From CALMEC01 sp963765105 (lineage in GTDB: Bacteria; Actinomycetota; Thermoleophilia; Miltoncostaeales; Miltoncostaeaceae), in contig CAVXUW010000004.1 in NCBI GenBank assembly GCA_963765105.1, forward strand, positions 1,335,455 to 1,399,454: 64,000 nt of DNA, given 5' to 3'. The notes beneath the pieces are model-generated. The model was not told the origin of the DNA and did not search any database. It saw only the letters and a program-made list of their open reading frames with translations. This document shows positions 31,979 through 39,575 of the stretch, piece by piece. The translations under genes were made by a program, and so were the position numbers. Position 1 is the stretch's first letter, and each line of letters starts with the position of its first letter.

Positions 31979-34900
31979 GCTGGCGTCCTGTCACGAGTTC
32001 CCCGAACTGGGTGGAGATGGAGGCGGTGATCCTCCAGGCCTGGCGCGACGAGCGCGTCTTCGAACAGAGCCTCGAGCTGCGGGCAAACGGCGAACCGTTT
32101 GTGTTCTACGAAGGGCCGCCCACCGCGAACGGTCGCCCGGGCTCCCACCACGTTCTGTCGCGGGTCTTCAAGGACGTGTTCCCTCGCTATCAAACGATGC
32201 GCGGCCGGTTCGTCGCGCGAAAGGGCGGCTGGGACTGTCACGGCCTACCCGTCGAGCTGGAGGTGGAGAAGCAGCTCGGCATCTCTGGCAAGCCGGAGAT
32301 CGAGGCGTTCGGCATCGCCGAGTTCAACGCTCGCTGCCGCGCATCGGTGGACAGCTACCTTGACGAGTGGGAACGGCTCACCGAGCGCATCGGCTTTTGG
32401 GTCGACACCTCCCAGGCGTACCGCACCATGGACACGCCCTACATCGAGAGCGTGTGGTGGAGCCTCAAGCGACTCTTCGACCACGGCCTCATCTACGAAG
32501 CCGACAAGGTCGTGCCCTACTGCCCTCGGTGTGGCACTGCGCTCTCCAGCCATGAGGTGGCCCTCGGTTACGCCGAGGTGGACGACCCGTCGGTGTATGT
32601 GCGTTTTCCGCTGCAGGACGACCCGGCCGCGTCGCTTCTGGTGTGGACCACCACCCCATGGACGCTCCCGTCGAACCAGGCTGCAGCGGTGCACCCCAAC
32701 GTCACCTACGCCGAGGTGACCGTTGGTGAGGAACGCCTCATCGTGGCCGAGGCCCTGGTTACGCGGGTGTTCGGTGAGGACGCCACGCCCACCCGCACGT
32801 TCCCGGCGTCGGAGCTGGTGGGCCGTGAGTACGCCCCGCCGTTCCCGTACGTCGAGGGTGCCCACCGTGTGGTGGCGGCCGAGTACGTCACCACCGAGGA
32901 CGGCACCGGCATCGTTCACATCGCCCCGGCTTTTGGTGAGGACGACATGGCGGTGGCCCGCGCGGAAGGTCTGCCCACCACCAACCCCGTCGATCGTCAA
33001 GGACGCTTCACCGACCTCATCGGCGAGTTCGCGGGCCGCTTCGTGAAAGAGGCCGACCCCGATCTGGTGGTCGACCTCGAACAACGCGGGGTGCTCTTTC
33101 GCTCCCAGGTGTACCGACACTCCTACCCTCACTGTTGGCGTTGCGGTACACCGCTGCTCTACTACGCCAAGCCGTCCTGGTACATCCGCACCACCGCCAA
33201 ACGCGAACGCCTGCTTGAGATCAACCAGGGCATCGGCTGGCACCCCGAACACGTGCGCGACGGGCGCTTTGGCAAGTGGCTCGAAGGCAACGTCGACTGG
33301 GCGATCTCACGCGAGCGTTACTGGGGCACACCCCTGCCGTTGTGGCGGTGTGGCGACTGCGCCACCGTCACAGCCATCGGCGGGTTCGACGAGTTGCGGC
33401 AGCGAGCGATCACCCCGCCCGGTGAGAACTTCGATCCGCATCGGCCGTTCGTCGATGAGATCGCCATCCGTTGTGCGTGCGGCGGTGAGGCCCACCGCGT
33501 TCCCGAGGTGATCGACGTCTGGTACGACAGCGGCGCCATGCCGTTTGCCCAGCATCACTACCCCTTCGCCGGGGAGGACGTGCTCGACGGACGTTTCCCC
33601 GCCGACTACATCTGCGAAGCCCAAGACCAGACGCGTGGATGGTTTTACTCGCTCCATGCCGAGGCGGCCCTGCTGTTCGACAAGGAGGCCTACCGCAACG
33701 TCGTGTGTCTCGGGCTGATCCTCGACAGCGACGGTCAGAAGATGAGTAAGTCGAAGGGCAACATCATCGAGCCCTGGACGGTGCTCGATCGCAGCGGCGC
33801 CGACCCGTTTCGGTGGTACCTGCTCACTGCCCAAAGCGCGGGCGAGTCGTTTCGCTTCAGCCTCGATGCGATCGACGACGCGATGCGGTTTCTGCTCACG
33901 GTGTGGAACACCTATTCCTTTTTGGTTACCTACGCGTCGTTGCCCGACGGGTGGACACCGGGGGAGCGCGCCACACCCTCCGCGGCGATCGACCGGTGGG
34001 CGCTTGCGCGATTGGACGACACCGTCGCACAGGTCACCGCCCGGCTCGATGACTACGACGCCGCCGCCGCAGGCCGTGCGATCACCGCCTTCGTCGATGA
34101 CCTGTCGAACTGGTTCGTGCGGACCGGGCGTCGGCGTTTCTGGCGCAGTGACGACGCCACCGACCGCGCCGAGGCCTTCGCAACTCTGCACGAATGCCTG
34201 GCCACACTCAGCCGTTTGCTGGCGCCGTTCTGCCCGTTCGTGGCGGACGAGATGTACCGCAACCTGGTCGCCGCTCACGACCCGACGGCGGCCCCCAGCG
34301 TTCACTTGGCCGACTGGCCGGGCAGCGCCGGTCGCGAGGACGGCGCCCTCGTCACGGCCATGACGTCGGTACGCGGAGTCGTCTCACTCGGCCGCGCCGC
34401 CCGCACGGAGCAGAAACTCCGGGTACGTCAACCGCTCGCCGAGGTTGTCGTGGCCTGTGCTCCGTCGGATGCGACCGCGATGGCACCACACACGGAAATG
34501 ATCGCCGTGGAGCTCAACGTCAAAGCCGTGCGGTTCGTGACCGACCCGTCTCAGTTGGTGGAAGTGACAGTAAAGCCGAACTACCGCACCCTTGGGCCAC
34601 GTTTCGGTAAGCAGATGCCCGCTGCTGCCGCCGCTTTCGCCGGGGTTGACGGTGCCGACGCCATGGGTCGCCTCGATGCGGGAGAGCTCATCACCGTCGT
34701 GGTGAACGGTTTGGACGAGCAGATCGGCCCCGATGACGTGCTGCGTGAGGTGCGTCCCTCAGAGGGATATGCCGTCGCACAGGACGGGCCGGTGGCCGTC
34801 GGCCTGGCCACCGAGCTCACCGAGCCGCTGCGGTTGGAGGGCCTTGCTCGGGAGGTCGTGCATGCGGTGCAGAACGCCCGGAAGGCCGCCGGCCTCAACG

Positions 34901-35106
34901 TGGAGGACCGCATCGCGCTTCACCTCGACGGTTCGGGCGTGCTGCGCGAAGCCATCGACGAACATCGTGCGCACATCGCCGCCGAAACCCTCGCCACGGA
35001 CCTTACGGTTGGCCACGGCACCCCGTTTGCCGGCATCCACAACGAGGCGCACGAGCTGGACGGCGAGCCCCTGGCCATTCGCCTCGATCGCGTTTCCGCC
35101 AGTTAG
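31975..35106 (+). CDS. ileS: Isoleucyl-tRNA synthetase, type 2, with altered HIGH motif
   Basis: A 1043-residue class I synthetase. The Rossmann core begins FYEGPPTANGRPGSHHV; the signature reads GSHH (residues 56-59) in place of HxGH. KMSKS is at 589-593 (GQKMSKSKGN). The CP1 editing domain contains LLVWTTTPWTLPSNQ and GTGIVHIAPAFGEDD. ARKGGWDCHGLPVE and the length place it in the IleRS type-2 group, found in actinobacteria and eukaryotic cytosol and known for mupirocin resistance. A C-terminal anticodon-binding region follows from about 680. The ATG overlaps the HAD stop (ATGA). This is the only ileS in the window; whether it is the housekeeping enzyme is likely but unproved. Confidence 0.97.
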   Translation: MSWRPVTSSPNWVEMEAVILQAWRDERVFEQSLELRANGEPFVFYEGPPTANGRPGSHHVLSRVFKDVFPRYQTMRGRFVARKGGWDCHGLPVELEVEKQLGISGKPEIEAFGIAEFNARCRASVDSYLDEWERLTERIGFWVDTSQAYRTMDTPYIESVWWSLKRLFDHGLIYEADKVVPYCPRCGTALSSHEVALGYAEVDDPSVYVRFPLQDDPAASLLVWTTTPWTLPSNQAAAVHPNVTYAEVTVGEERLIVAEALVTRVFGEDATPTRTFPASELVGREYAPPFPYVEGAHRVVAAEYVTTEDGTGIVHIAPAFGEDDMAVARAEGLPTTNPVDRQGRFTDLIGEFAGRFVKEADPDLVVDLEQRGVLFRSQVYRHSYPHCWRCGTPLLYYAKPSWYIRTTAKRERLLEINQGIGWHPEHVRDGRFGKWLEGNVDWAISRERYWGTPLPLWRCGDCATVTAIGGFDELRQRAITPPGENFDPHRPFVDEIAIRCACGGEAHRVPEVIDVWYDSGAMPFAQHHYPFAGEDVLDGRFPADYICEAQDQTRGWFYSLHAEAALLFDKEAYRNVVCLGLILDSDGQKMSKSKGNIIEPWTVLDRSGADPFRWYLLTAQSAGESFRFSLDAIDDAMRFLLTVWNTYSFLVTYASLPDGWTPGERATPSAAIDRWALARLDDTVAQVTARLDDYDAAAAGRAITAFVDDLSNWFVRTGRRRFWRSDDATDRAEAFATLHECLATLSRLLAPFCPFVADEMYRNLVAAHDPTAAPSVHLADWPGSAGREDGALVTAMTSVRGVVSLGRAARTEQKLRVRQPLAEVVVACAPSDATAMAPHTEMIAVELNVKAVRFVTDPSQLVEVTVKPNYRTLGPRFGKQMPAAAAAFAGVDGADAMGRLDAGELITVVVNGLDEQIGPDDVLREVRPSEGYAVAQDGPVAVGLATELTEPLRLEGLAREVVHAVQNARKAAGLNVEDRIALHLDGSGVLREAIDEHRAHIAAETLATDLTVGHGTPFAGIHNEAHELDGEPLAIRLDRVSAS

Positions 35107-35110
35107 CGAA

Positions 35111-35125
35111 GCCCCCCGTGGGGGC
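35111..35125 (+). terminator. Terminator-like hairpin after ileS
   Basis: GCCCCC, loop CGT, GGGGGC, starting 4 bases after the ileS stop. No T-run follows. The remaining bases up to 35369 contain no gene that I can see. Confidence 0.45.
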
Positions 35126-35369
35126 CAATCGCGGAAGTCGTCCCAAGTACCAATACGGATGAGCCCCGGGTTCACCAAGCCGCGCTTGGGGTCGAAGCGA
35201 GACAATCATCTGTGGGCGAACAGGCGACATGGTGCGGTGCCCTGGGAGAGTGTGAGCGAACCTCGGTGAGTGTCGCATGAGCGCCACGATCTCTCGTTCC
35301 CGAAAGAGAAGATCTTCGGGCGAAGAGGGTCCGGTGACCGGGATGGGGTCGTCCTCGGCCGTCATTGGA

Positions 35370-35375
35370 TACCGT
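35370..35375 (+). promoter_or_regulatory. Leaderless -10 element of the FKBP lipoprotein
   Basis: TACCGT, then 6 bases, then ATG 35382; no ribosome-binding site. Confidence 0.6.
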
Positions 35376-35381
35376 TCCCGT

Positions 35382-36335
35382 ATGACAAGACGACTCGCCG
35401 CCGCCGTGCTTTTCCTCACTGTCGTGGTTGGCGGGTGCGGCTCCGATGGCATCGATGTCGGTACGACCAGCTCGACGGCGACCACTGCGCCTGCCGGGGC
35501 TTTGCCGACCGTGACCGGTGAGTTCGGCAAGGCCGCCACGATTACGCTGCCGTCAGCGAAACCGTCCCCGTTCTCGGCCACGGTGCTCACCGAGGGCACG
35601 GGACGCGTGGTGACGAAGGGCGACCTGCTCATTGCCCACTACGTCGGGATGAACTGGCGCGACAAGGCCGTTTTCGATGAGTCGTTCAGTCGCGGCGCCC
35701 CGAACAACTTCCCGATTGGTGTGGGCCAAGTCGTGCCCGGCTGGGACGAGGGACTCGTCGGCAAGAAGGTCGGGAGCCGGGTTCTGCTCGTCCTCCCCCC
35801 GGAGAAGGGGTACGGCGCCGCCGGGCAGCCCGCGGCCGGGATCCTCCCCACCGACACCCTGGTGTTCTCGGTCGACATTCTCAGCACGATCGCCGCGAAT
35901 GAGTCGGCGAAGGGGACGCCGGTGGAGCCGTCCCAGGGTCTTCCCACCGTCACGCTGCAGGGTGGCATTCCCACGGTGACGATCCCTAAGGGCGTGGCCC
36001 CGCCGAAACAGGCCGTCACCCAGCCTCTTATCGAAGGGAAGGGACCGAAGGTTGCGGCCCGCCAAACCGTCATCGTCCAGTACGTCGGGGTGATCTTTGG
36101 CTCCGGCAAGATCTTTGATTCGTCCTGGCAACGCGGCGCCCCCGCCAGCTTCCCCATCGGTGTCGGGCAGGTCATCAAGGGATGGGACGACGCAATCGTC
36201 GATGCCAAGGTCGGATCACGTCTGCTTCTCCTGATCCCCCCGAGCGCGGGCTATGGCAATGACGGTAACCCCCAGGCGGGCATTAAGGGAGACGACACGC
36301 TCGTCTTCGTCGTCGACATCCTCGCCGCAACCTGA
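35382..36335 (+). CDS. Double-domain FKBP-type prolyl isomerase lipoprotein
   Basis: A 317-residue lipoprotein: signal LAAAVLFLTVVVGGCG with lipid-bearing Cys19, then two FKBP domains (about 75-175 and 215-317). Each has the family core: VKG-like start, HYVGMNW / QYVGVIF, FDESFSRGAPNNFPIGVGQV / FDSSWQRGAPASFPIGVGQV, WDEGLVGKKVGSR / WDDAIVDAKVGSR, and LPPEKGYG / IPPSAGYG. The two domains are clear tandem duplicates. FKBP enzymes turn prolyl bonds in folding of exported proteins, so it may serve the many proline- and repeat-rich exported proteins. Start chosen at 35382 for the -10 element and the signal peptide. Confidence 0.92.
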   Translation: MTRRLAAAVLFLTVVVGGCGSDGIDVGTTSSTATTAPAGALPTVTGEFGKAATITLPSAKPSPFSATVLTEGTGRVVTKGDLLIAHYVGMNWRDKAVFDESFSRGAPNNFPIGVGQVVPGWDEGLVGKKVGSRVLLVLPPEKGYGAAGQPAAGILPTDTLVFSVDILSTIAANESAKGTPVEPSQGLPTVTLQGGIPTVTIPKGVAPPKQAVTQPLIEGKGPKVAARQTVIVQYVGVIFGSGKIFDSSWQRGAPASFPIGVGQVIKGWDDAIVDAKVGSRLLLLIPPSAGYGNDGNPQAGIKGDDTLVFVVDILAAT

Positions 36336-36420
36336 TTTCAGAAGGCGCTGCCGTCCCAGCGTCGTCGCTGCAGTTCCGTGGGTGCCTGCATTTCACCACC
36401 TCGCGTGGATCCTCACCCGT

Positions 36421-36454
36421 CCCGGCCAGAGGCCCTTCTCCGGCGGAGGCCGGG
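36421..36454. terminator. Hairpin between convergent FKBP and toxin genes
   Basis: CCCGGCC at 36421-36427 pairs with GGCCGGG at 36448-36454 around a 20-base loop. It is a possible bidirectional terminator in the 168-base convergent gap. Confidence 0.35.
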
Positions 36455-36503
36455 GTTGCCGCGAGCCGGACGGGGAGCCGTACCGACGGCTGCCCTCATT
36501 CGC

Positions 36504-36818
36504 TCAACAGTCGGCGAGGGAGCGGACCGCCTCACACAGATCTCGACGACGCTCCGGGGCGAGTGCACCCACCCGTCCGGTAAGAAAGGAACGCCGGATC
36601 GGTTGAAGATTGTCGAAAGCGGCGGCGCAGGCCTCGAGGAGGCCCTCGTCGTGGCCGAGATCAACGTGGGTCGGGATTTGTCTGACCGATCGCGTGACCG
36701 GCGCAACGATGATCCATGTGAGGACCGGGATTGCCTCCGATCGCGTCACGATAAGGACGGGTCGACGCTTGTCCTCCGCCTCGGCCCACCAGATCTCACC
36801 CTGGCGCGGCATGCTCAC
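36504..36818 (-). CDS. MazF/PemK-type endoribonuclease toxin
   Basis: A 104-residue toxin of the CcdB/MazF fold: the opening MPRQGEIWWAE and RRPVLIVTRSEA strand are typical, with VAPVTRSVRQIPTHVDL and FDNLQPIRRSFLTGRVG matching later strands. The catalytic Arg (KRRPVLIV) and Thr/Ser positions appear intact, so it is probably a sequence-specific mRNA interferase. It begins at a GTG that overlaps the antitoxin stop (GTGA); an ATG two codons on is equally possible. The sequence it would cut cannot be predicted. Confidence 0.88.
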   Translation of the reverse strand: MSMPRQGEIWWAEAEDKRRPVLIVTRSEAIPVLTWIIVAPVTRSVRQIPTHVDLGHDEGLLEACAAAFDNLQPIRRSFLTGRVGALAPERRRDLCEAVRSLADC

Positions 36819-37063
36819 CAGGGTTCGTCGGCGATCATGCGGCGCGTCGCCTCATCGGCCCACCCCACGTCATCCGAGCGTTGTGGGCGGGCCCGGTAGT
36901 CATCGACGATTGCGCGCGCGACAGCAGCCCGCGAACTCCGATCGATGAGCAGCTCAAGAGCGACGCGTACGGCCTCAGAGCGATTTCTCACGACACCCTC
37001 ATCAACGATTCGATCGACGTCTGCGAGCAGCCGGGAGTCGATTCGTGTAACGAGTTGTGCCAT
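36815..37063 (-). CDS. Ribbon-helix-helix antitoxin of the MazF-type pair
   Basis: An 82-residue antitoxin. The N-terminal ribbon-helix-helix (QLVTRIDSRLLADVDRIV, then RSEAVRVALELLI) binds DNA as a dimer, and the charged C-terminal tail (DDYRARPQRSDDVGWADEA) would wrap the toxin. The ATG at 37063 is 6 bases after a TATGCT hexamer, so it is likely leaderless. RHH antitoxins paired with MazF-like toxins are common in actinobacteria. The promoter region upstream is where auto-repression would act. Confidence 0.85.
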   Translation of the reverse strand: MAQLVTRIDSRLLADVDRIVDEGVVRNRSEAVRVALELLIDRSSRAAVARAIVDDYRARPQRSDDVGWADEATRRMIADEPW

Positions 37064-37069
37064 ACAAGA

Positions 37070-37075
37070 AGCATA
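37070..37075 (-). promoter_or_regulatory. Leaderless -10 element of the toxin-antitoxin operon
   Basis: TATGCT on the minus strand, 6 bases before the antitoxin ATG at 37063. Confidence 0.55.
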
Positions 37076-37251
37076 GCACTTCGCAATGCACCAACCCCTC
37101 ATGCCCTTCACTACGCCCTGTGGCGATCACGTCCCGTAGCGATCCCGCCGCCGGTGGGACTGATTCCTCCGGCGCTGTCGGGATCGTGGAGATCGTTGCC
37201 GCGATGTCGACGTAGCCCGTCGTTCCGACCCAGCCTCGGTCGGGATCGCGG

Positions 37252-37518
37252 TTACGCCCCGCCGCCGCCCCAGGTGGCCTGACGCCGGCTGTTGAGCACG
37301 TCGTCGTCGGCGCGGACGCGCGACCACATTCGGTCGGCGTCGAGGTTCAGCGCGGTGATGATGTCGTCGAGTCGAAGCAGTTCGCGGGGATTCTCCATGC
37401 GCACACCAACGACGGTGCCGTCGGCCGAGACCGTCTCCACGCTGTCGAAGCCGTCGAGCTTCGCTGTCTCCATCTTTGCGAATGGTTGACAGTGCCCAAT
37501 GCTGAAGTAAATCGCCAC
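37252..37518 (-). CDS. Small protein following thioredoxin
   Basis: An 88-residue soluble protein. It begins MAIYFSIGHCQPFAK and has a DGTVVGVRMENPRELLRLDD stretch, slightly like the DUF2283 strand-turn (DxDGxVVGIEI) that occurs in small actinobacterial proteins, but the rest does not match well. A single Cys at residue 10 lies next to a His. The GTG begins directly after the thioredoxin TAA with no gap, so they are translated together. The last residues are Gly-rich. Function unknown; the coupling suggests a redox or envelope context. Confidence 0.65.
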   Translation of the reverse strand: MAIYFSIGHCQPFAKMETAKLDGFDSVETVSADGTVVGVRMENPRELLRLDDIITALNLDADRMWSRVRADDDVLNSRRQATWGGGGA

Positions 37519-37842
37519 TTACGACTCCACGTACGGTTCGACCAGGGCCACAAGTTTATCCATCTTTGGCACCCCTGCGACCCGCGCGACGGGCTCCCCC
37601 TGGTGGAACACCATCACGGTGGGTAGCGACAGCACCTGATAGGTGGTGGCGATGCGGGCGGAGGCATCGACGTCGAGCTTGCCGACTGTCAACCGCCCGG
37701 AGAAACGCTCACCGATCTCCTCCACCACGGGCGCCACCTTGCGACACGGGCCGCACCACGGCGCCCAAAAGTCAACGACCACCGGCACCGGGCTCGCCAG
37801 GACCTCCGTGTCCCAGTTCGCGTCGGTCAGCTCACGCGTCAA
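37519..37842 (-). CDS. Thioredoxin
   Basis: A 107-residue thioredoxin with active site WCGPC (Cys30, Cys33), the buried Asp region VVVDFWAPW and the cis-Pro LPTVMVF. No signal peptide, so it acts in the cytoplasm. The TTG start at 37842 overlaps the L,D-transpeptidase stop (TTGA); an upstream frame continues but reads unrelated sequence, so this start fits the normal thioredoxin length. Whether it is the main thioredoxin or an operon-specific one is not clear. Confidence 0.93.
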   Translation of the reverse strand: MTRELTDANWDTEVLASPVPVVVDFWAPWCGPCRKVAPVVEEIGERFSGRLTVGKLDVDASARIATTYQVLSLPTVMVFHQGEPVARVAGVPKMDKLVALVEPYVES

Positions 37843-39401
37843 TAGCGAATCTCGACGGGCATGCCCACCTGAACGTACTCGAAAAGCGCCTCTGCGTCGG
37901 GGATGCGCATACGGATACATCCGTGGCTGGCACGCGTGCCAATCGTGCCTGGGGCCGGCGTTCCGTGAAGTCCAACGGCCGGGGCGGACGTTCCCATCCA
38001 TCGCGTGCCGAGTGGATTGCCAGGACCGGGGGGAACGGGGCCAAGGCCCTTCGCCCAGTCGCTCCCCTTCGGTGGCGTCCAGGTTGGGTCGGATTCTTTG
38101 TTGACGATGCTGAACTTGCCGACGGGCGTGGGGTAGCGGGACGTCCCGTGGGCGATGGGGTACGACACGGCGACCGTGCCGTCGCGGATGAGCGACACCC
38201 GGAACTTGGAGAGGTCGACGACCAGGCGTCCGAAGAACACGTTTCGTGTGTTGCGGCCAAACACGCCGGACTGCGTGAGTCCCCGAACGCGCTGGTAGTT
38301 GGTCACCGCCCTGGTCGTACGAGGGTCGTAGACCCCGGTCACCCGTGTGCGCTTGAAACCGCGCGAACGGAGGTCTTTCTGCAGCGCCTTGACGTCGGCG
38401 CCGCGGGCACCGGCGATGAGGTCTTTCGCACCGAGTTCCTCGGTGCTGTCGACGAGAACCGTCGCGACGCTCGCGCCTTTGTTGCCGGCAGGGTCGGTCG
38501 CAATGACTCTGAGGGTGTTGACGCCTTGTGGCACCCGGCCCACGTTCATGGCGAATTGCTTTCCATCAAATGTGACGGAGGGGATGGGGTTGCCTTGGTC
38601 ATCAGTCCCGGCGGTCCCGCGGATGGGGACGACCTTGCGGCCATTGACCACGGCGGTGATCACGGCTCGCTCGGGCACTTCGCCGCCGAGCTTGCCGTAG
38701 AGGGTCGGTGCGTCCGTTTCCGTGAGCTTCTTGGCCTGCTTGATCAGCTGGATTTTTGGGGCGGTCGTGTCGACGGTGACCTTCCGTGTGGCAACGGCGG
38801 CGTTTCCGGCCGGGTCCGATGCGGTGATCGTCACCGCCACCGGGCCTTCGGGCAACGCGGCGGACGCGGTCCACGTGCCGTCATCGGCGGTGACCGCATC
38901 GGCAGAACCGCCCTTCCACGCCACCCTTACCGACGCTCCGGCCTCGGTCGTCCCTCCGACGGGAACCGCCTTCGTGGCGACCTCGGTGCCCGACTTCGGT
39001 GATTTCACCGTCAGCGCCGGCAGCTTGGTGTCGACCGTGAAGTCCCAACTCTCCGACACAGAACGCGAGAACACGTTGGACGTGCCGAACGAGACGTCCA
39101 CGGTGTGGCGCCCGTCCGTCAAACGGCGGGTGGGAACGATAATGCGCCCATCGGCATCGCGCGCTGCGTTCCTGGTGACGTCGGCGCCGTCGAGCAGGAC
39201 GCGGAGATCACGCAAATCGGTGGCGTTTTCCGCCTCGAGGGCGATCATCGGGCGCCGTGTCGCAATGGCGCTGCCCGCCGCCGGCTCCGTTGTCGTGACC
39301 TGCACCCGATCGGTGTACTGCGTTCCCCCGAAGGCGCTTGCCGCCCCAAGAGCGAGTACCCCTGAACCGACCGCCGCCCAACCACCGCGCGACAACCCCA
39401 T
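37839..39401 (-). CDS. L,D-transpeptidase with Ig-like and peptidoglycan-binding domains
   Basis: A 520-residue exported cross-linking enzyme. Signal/anchor GGWAAVGSGVLALGAASAF, then several immunoglobulin-like beta modules (about 30-300, with DPAGNAAVATRKVTVDTTAP as a recurrent strand pair), a peptidoglycan-binding helical module (about 320-380: GADVKALQKDLRSRGF, YDPRTTRAVTNYQ), and a YkuD catalytic domain to the end. The YkuD motif has HGTSRYPTPVGKF and SHGCIRMR, with the Cys nucleophile and both His in place. It forms 3-3 cross-links in peptidoglycan. The ATG at 39401 is used because it gives the signal segment; the longer open frame is upstream. It is first in an operon with thioredoxin. 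Confidence 0.93.
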   Translation of the reverse strand: MGLSRGGWAAVGSGVLALGAASAFGGTQYTDRVQVTTTEPAAGSAIATRRPMIALEAENATDLRDLRVLLDGADVTRNAARDADGRIIVPTRRLTDGRHTVDVSFGTSNVFSRSVSESWDFTVDTKLPALTVKSPKSGTEVATKAVPVGGTTEAGASVRVAWKGGSADAVTADDGTWTASAALPEGPVAVTITASDPAGNAAVATRKVTVDTTAPKIQLIKQAKKLTETDAPTLYGKLGGEVPERAVITAVVNGRKVVPIRGTAGTDDQGNPIPSVTFDGKQFAMNVGRVPQGVNTLRVIATDPAGNKGASVATVLVDSTEELGAKDLIAGARGADVKALQKDLRSRGFKRTRVTGVYDPRTTRAVTNYQRVRGLTQSGVFGRNTRNVFFGRLVVDLSKFRVSLIRDGTVAVSYPIAHGTSRYPTPVGKFSIVNKESDPTWTPPKGSDWAKGLGPVPPGPGNPLGTRWMGTSAPAVGLHGTPAPGTIGTRASHGCIRMRIPDAEALFEYVQVGMPVEIRY

Positions 39402-39563
39402 TTGCCCACCGTTTCTCTGTTGTGATGCGGAGTCCGCACCTTCTCCACGTTGCCAGAAGTGTAGAGGCTGGCCGGGGCGACACAAAAGGCTGTGGACACG
39501 TCAAGTGGCGTCTGGCGTTCGCCAACTGGCGCGACCGTGACAACCGGCCCGGCCCAGCGCCGA

Positions 39564-39569
39564 TACCCT
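39564..39569 (+). promoter_or_regulatory. Leaderless -10 element of polX
   Basis: TACCCT, 6 bases, then ATG 39576; no ribosome-binding site. Confidence 0.55.
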
Positions 39570-39575
39570 TCGCCC

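Noticed and set aside
35107..35369. Possible structured RNA between ileS and the FKBP gene
   Set aside because: One 6-bp inverted repeat (GCGACA/TGTCGC) is present, but no tRNA, SRP RNA, RNase P or 6S features were recognised.
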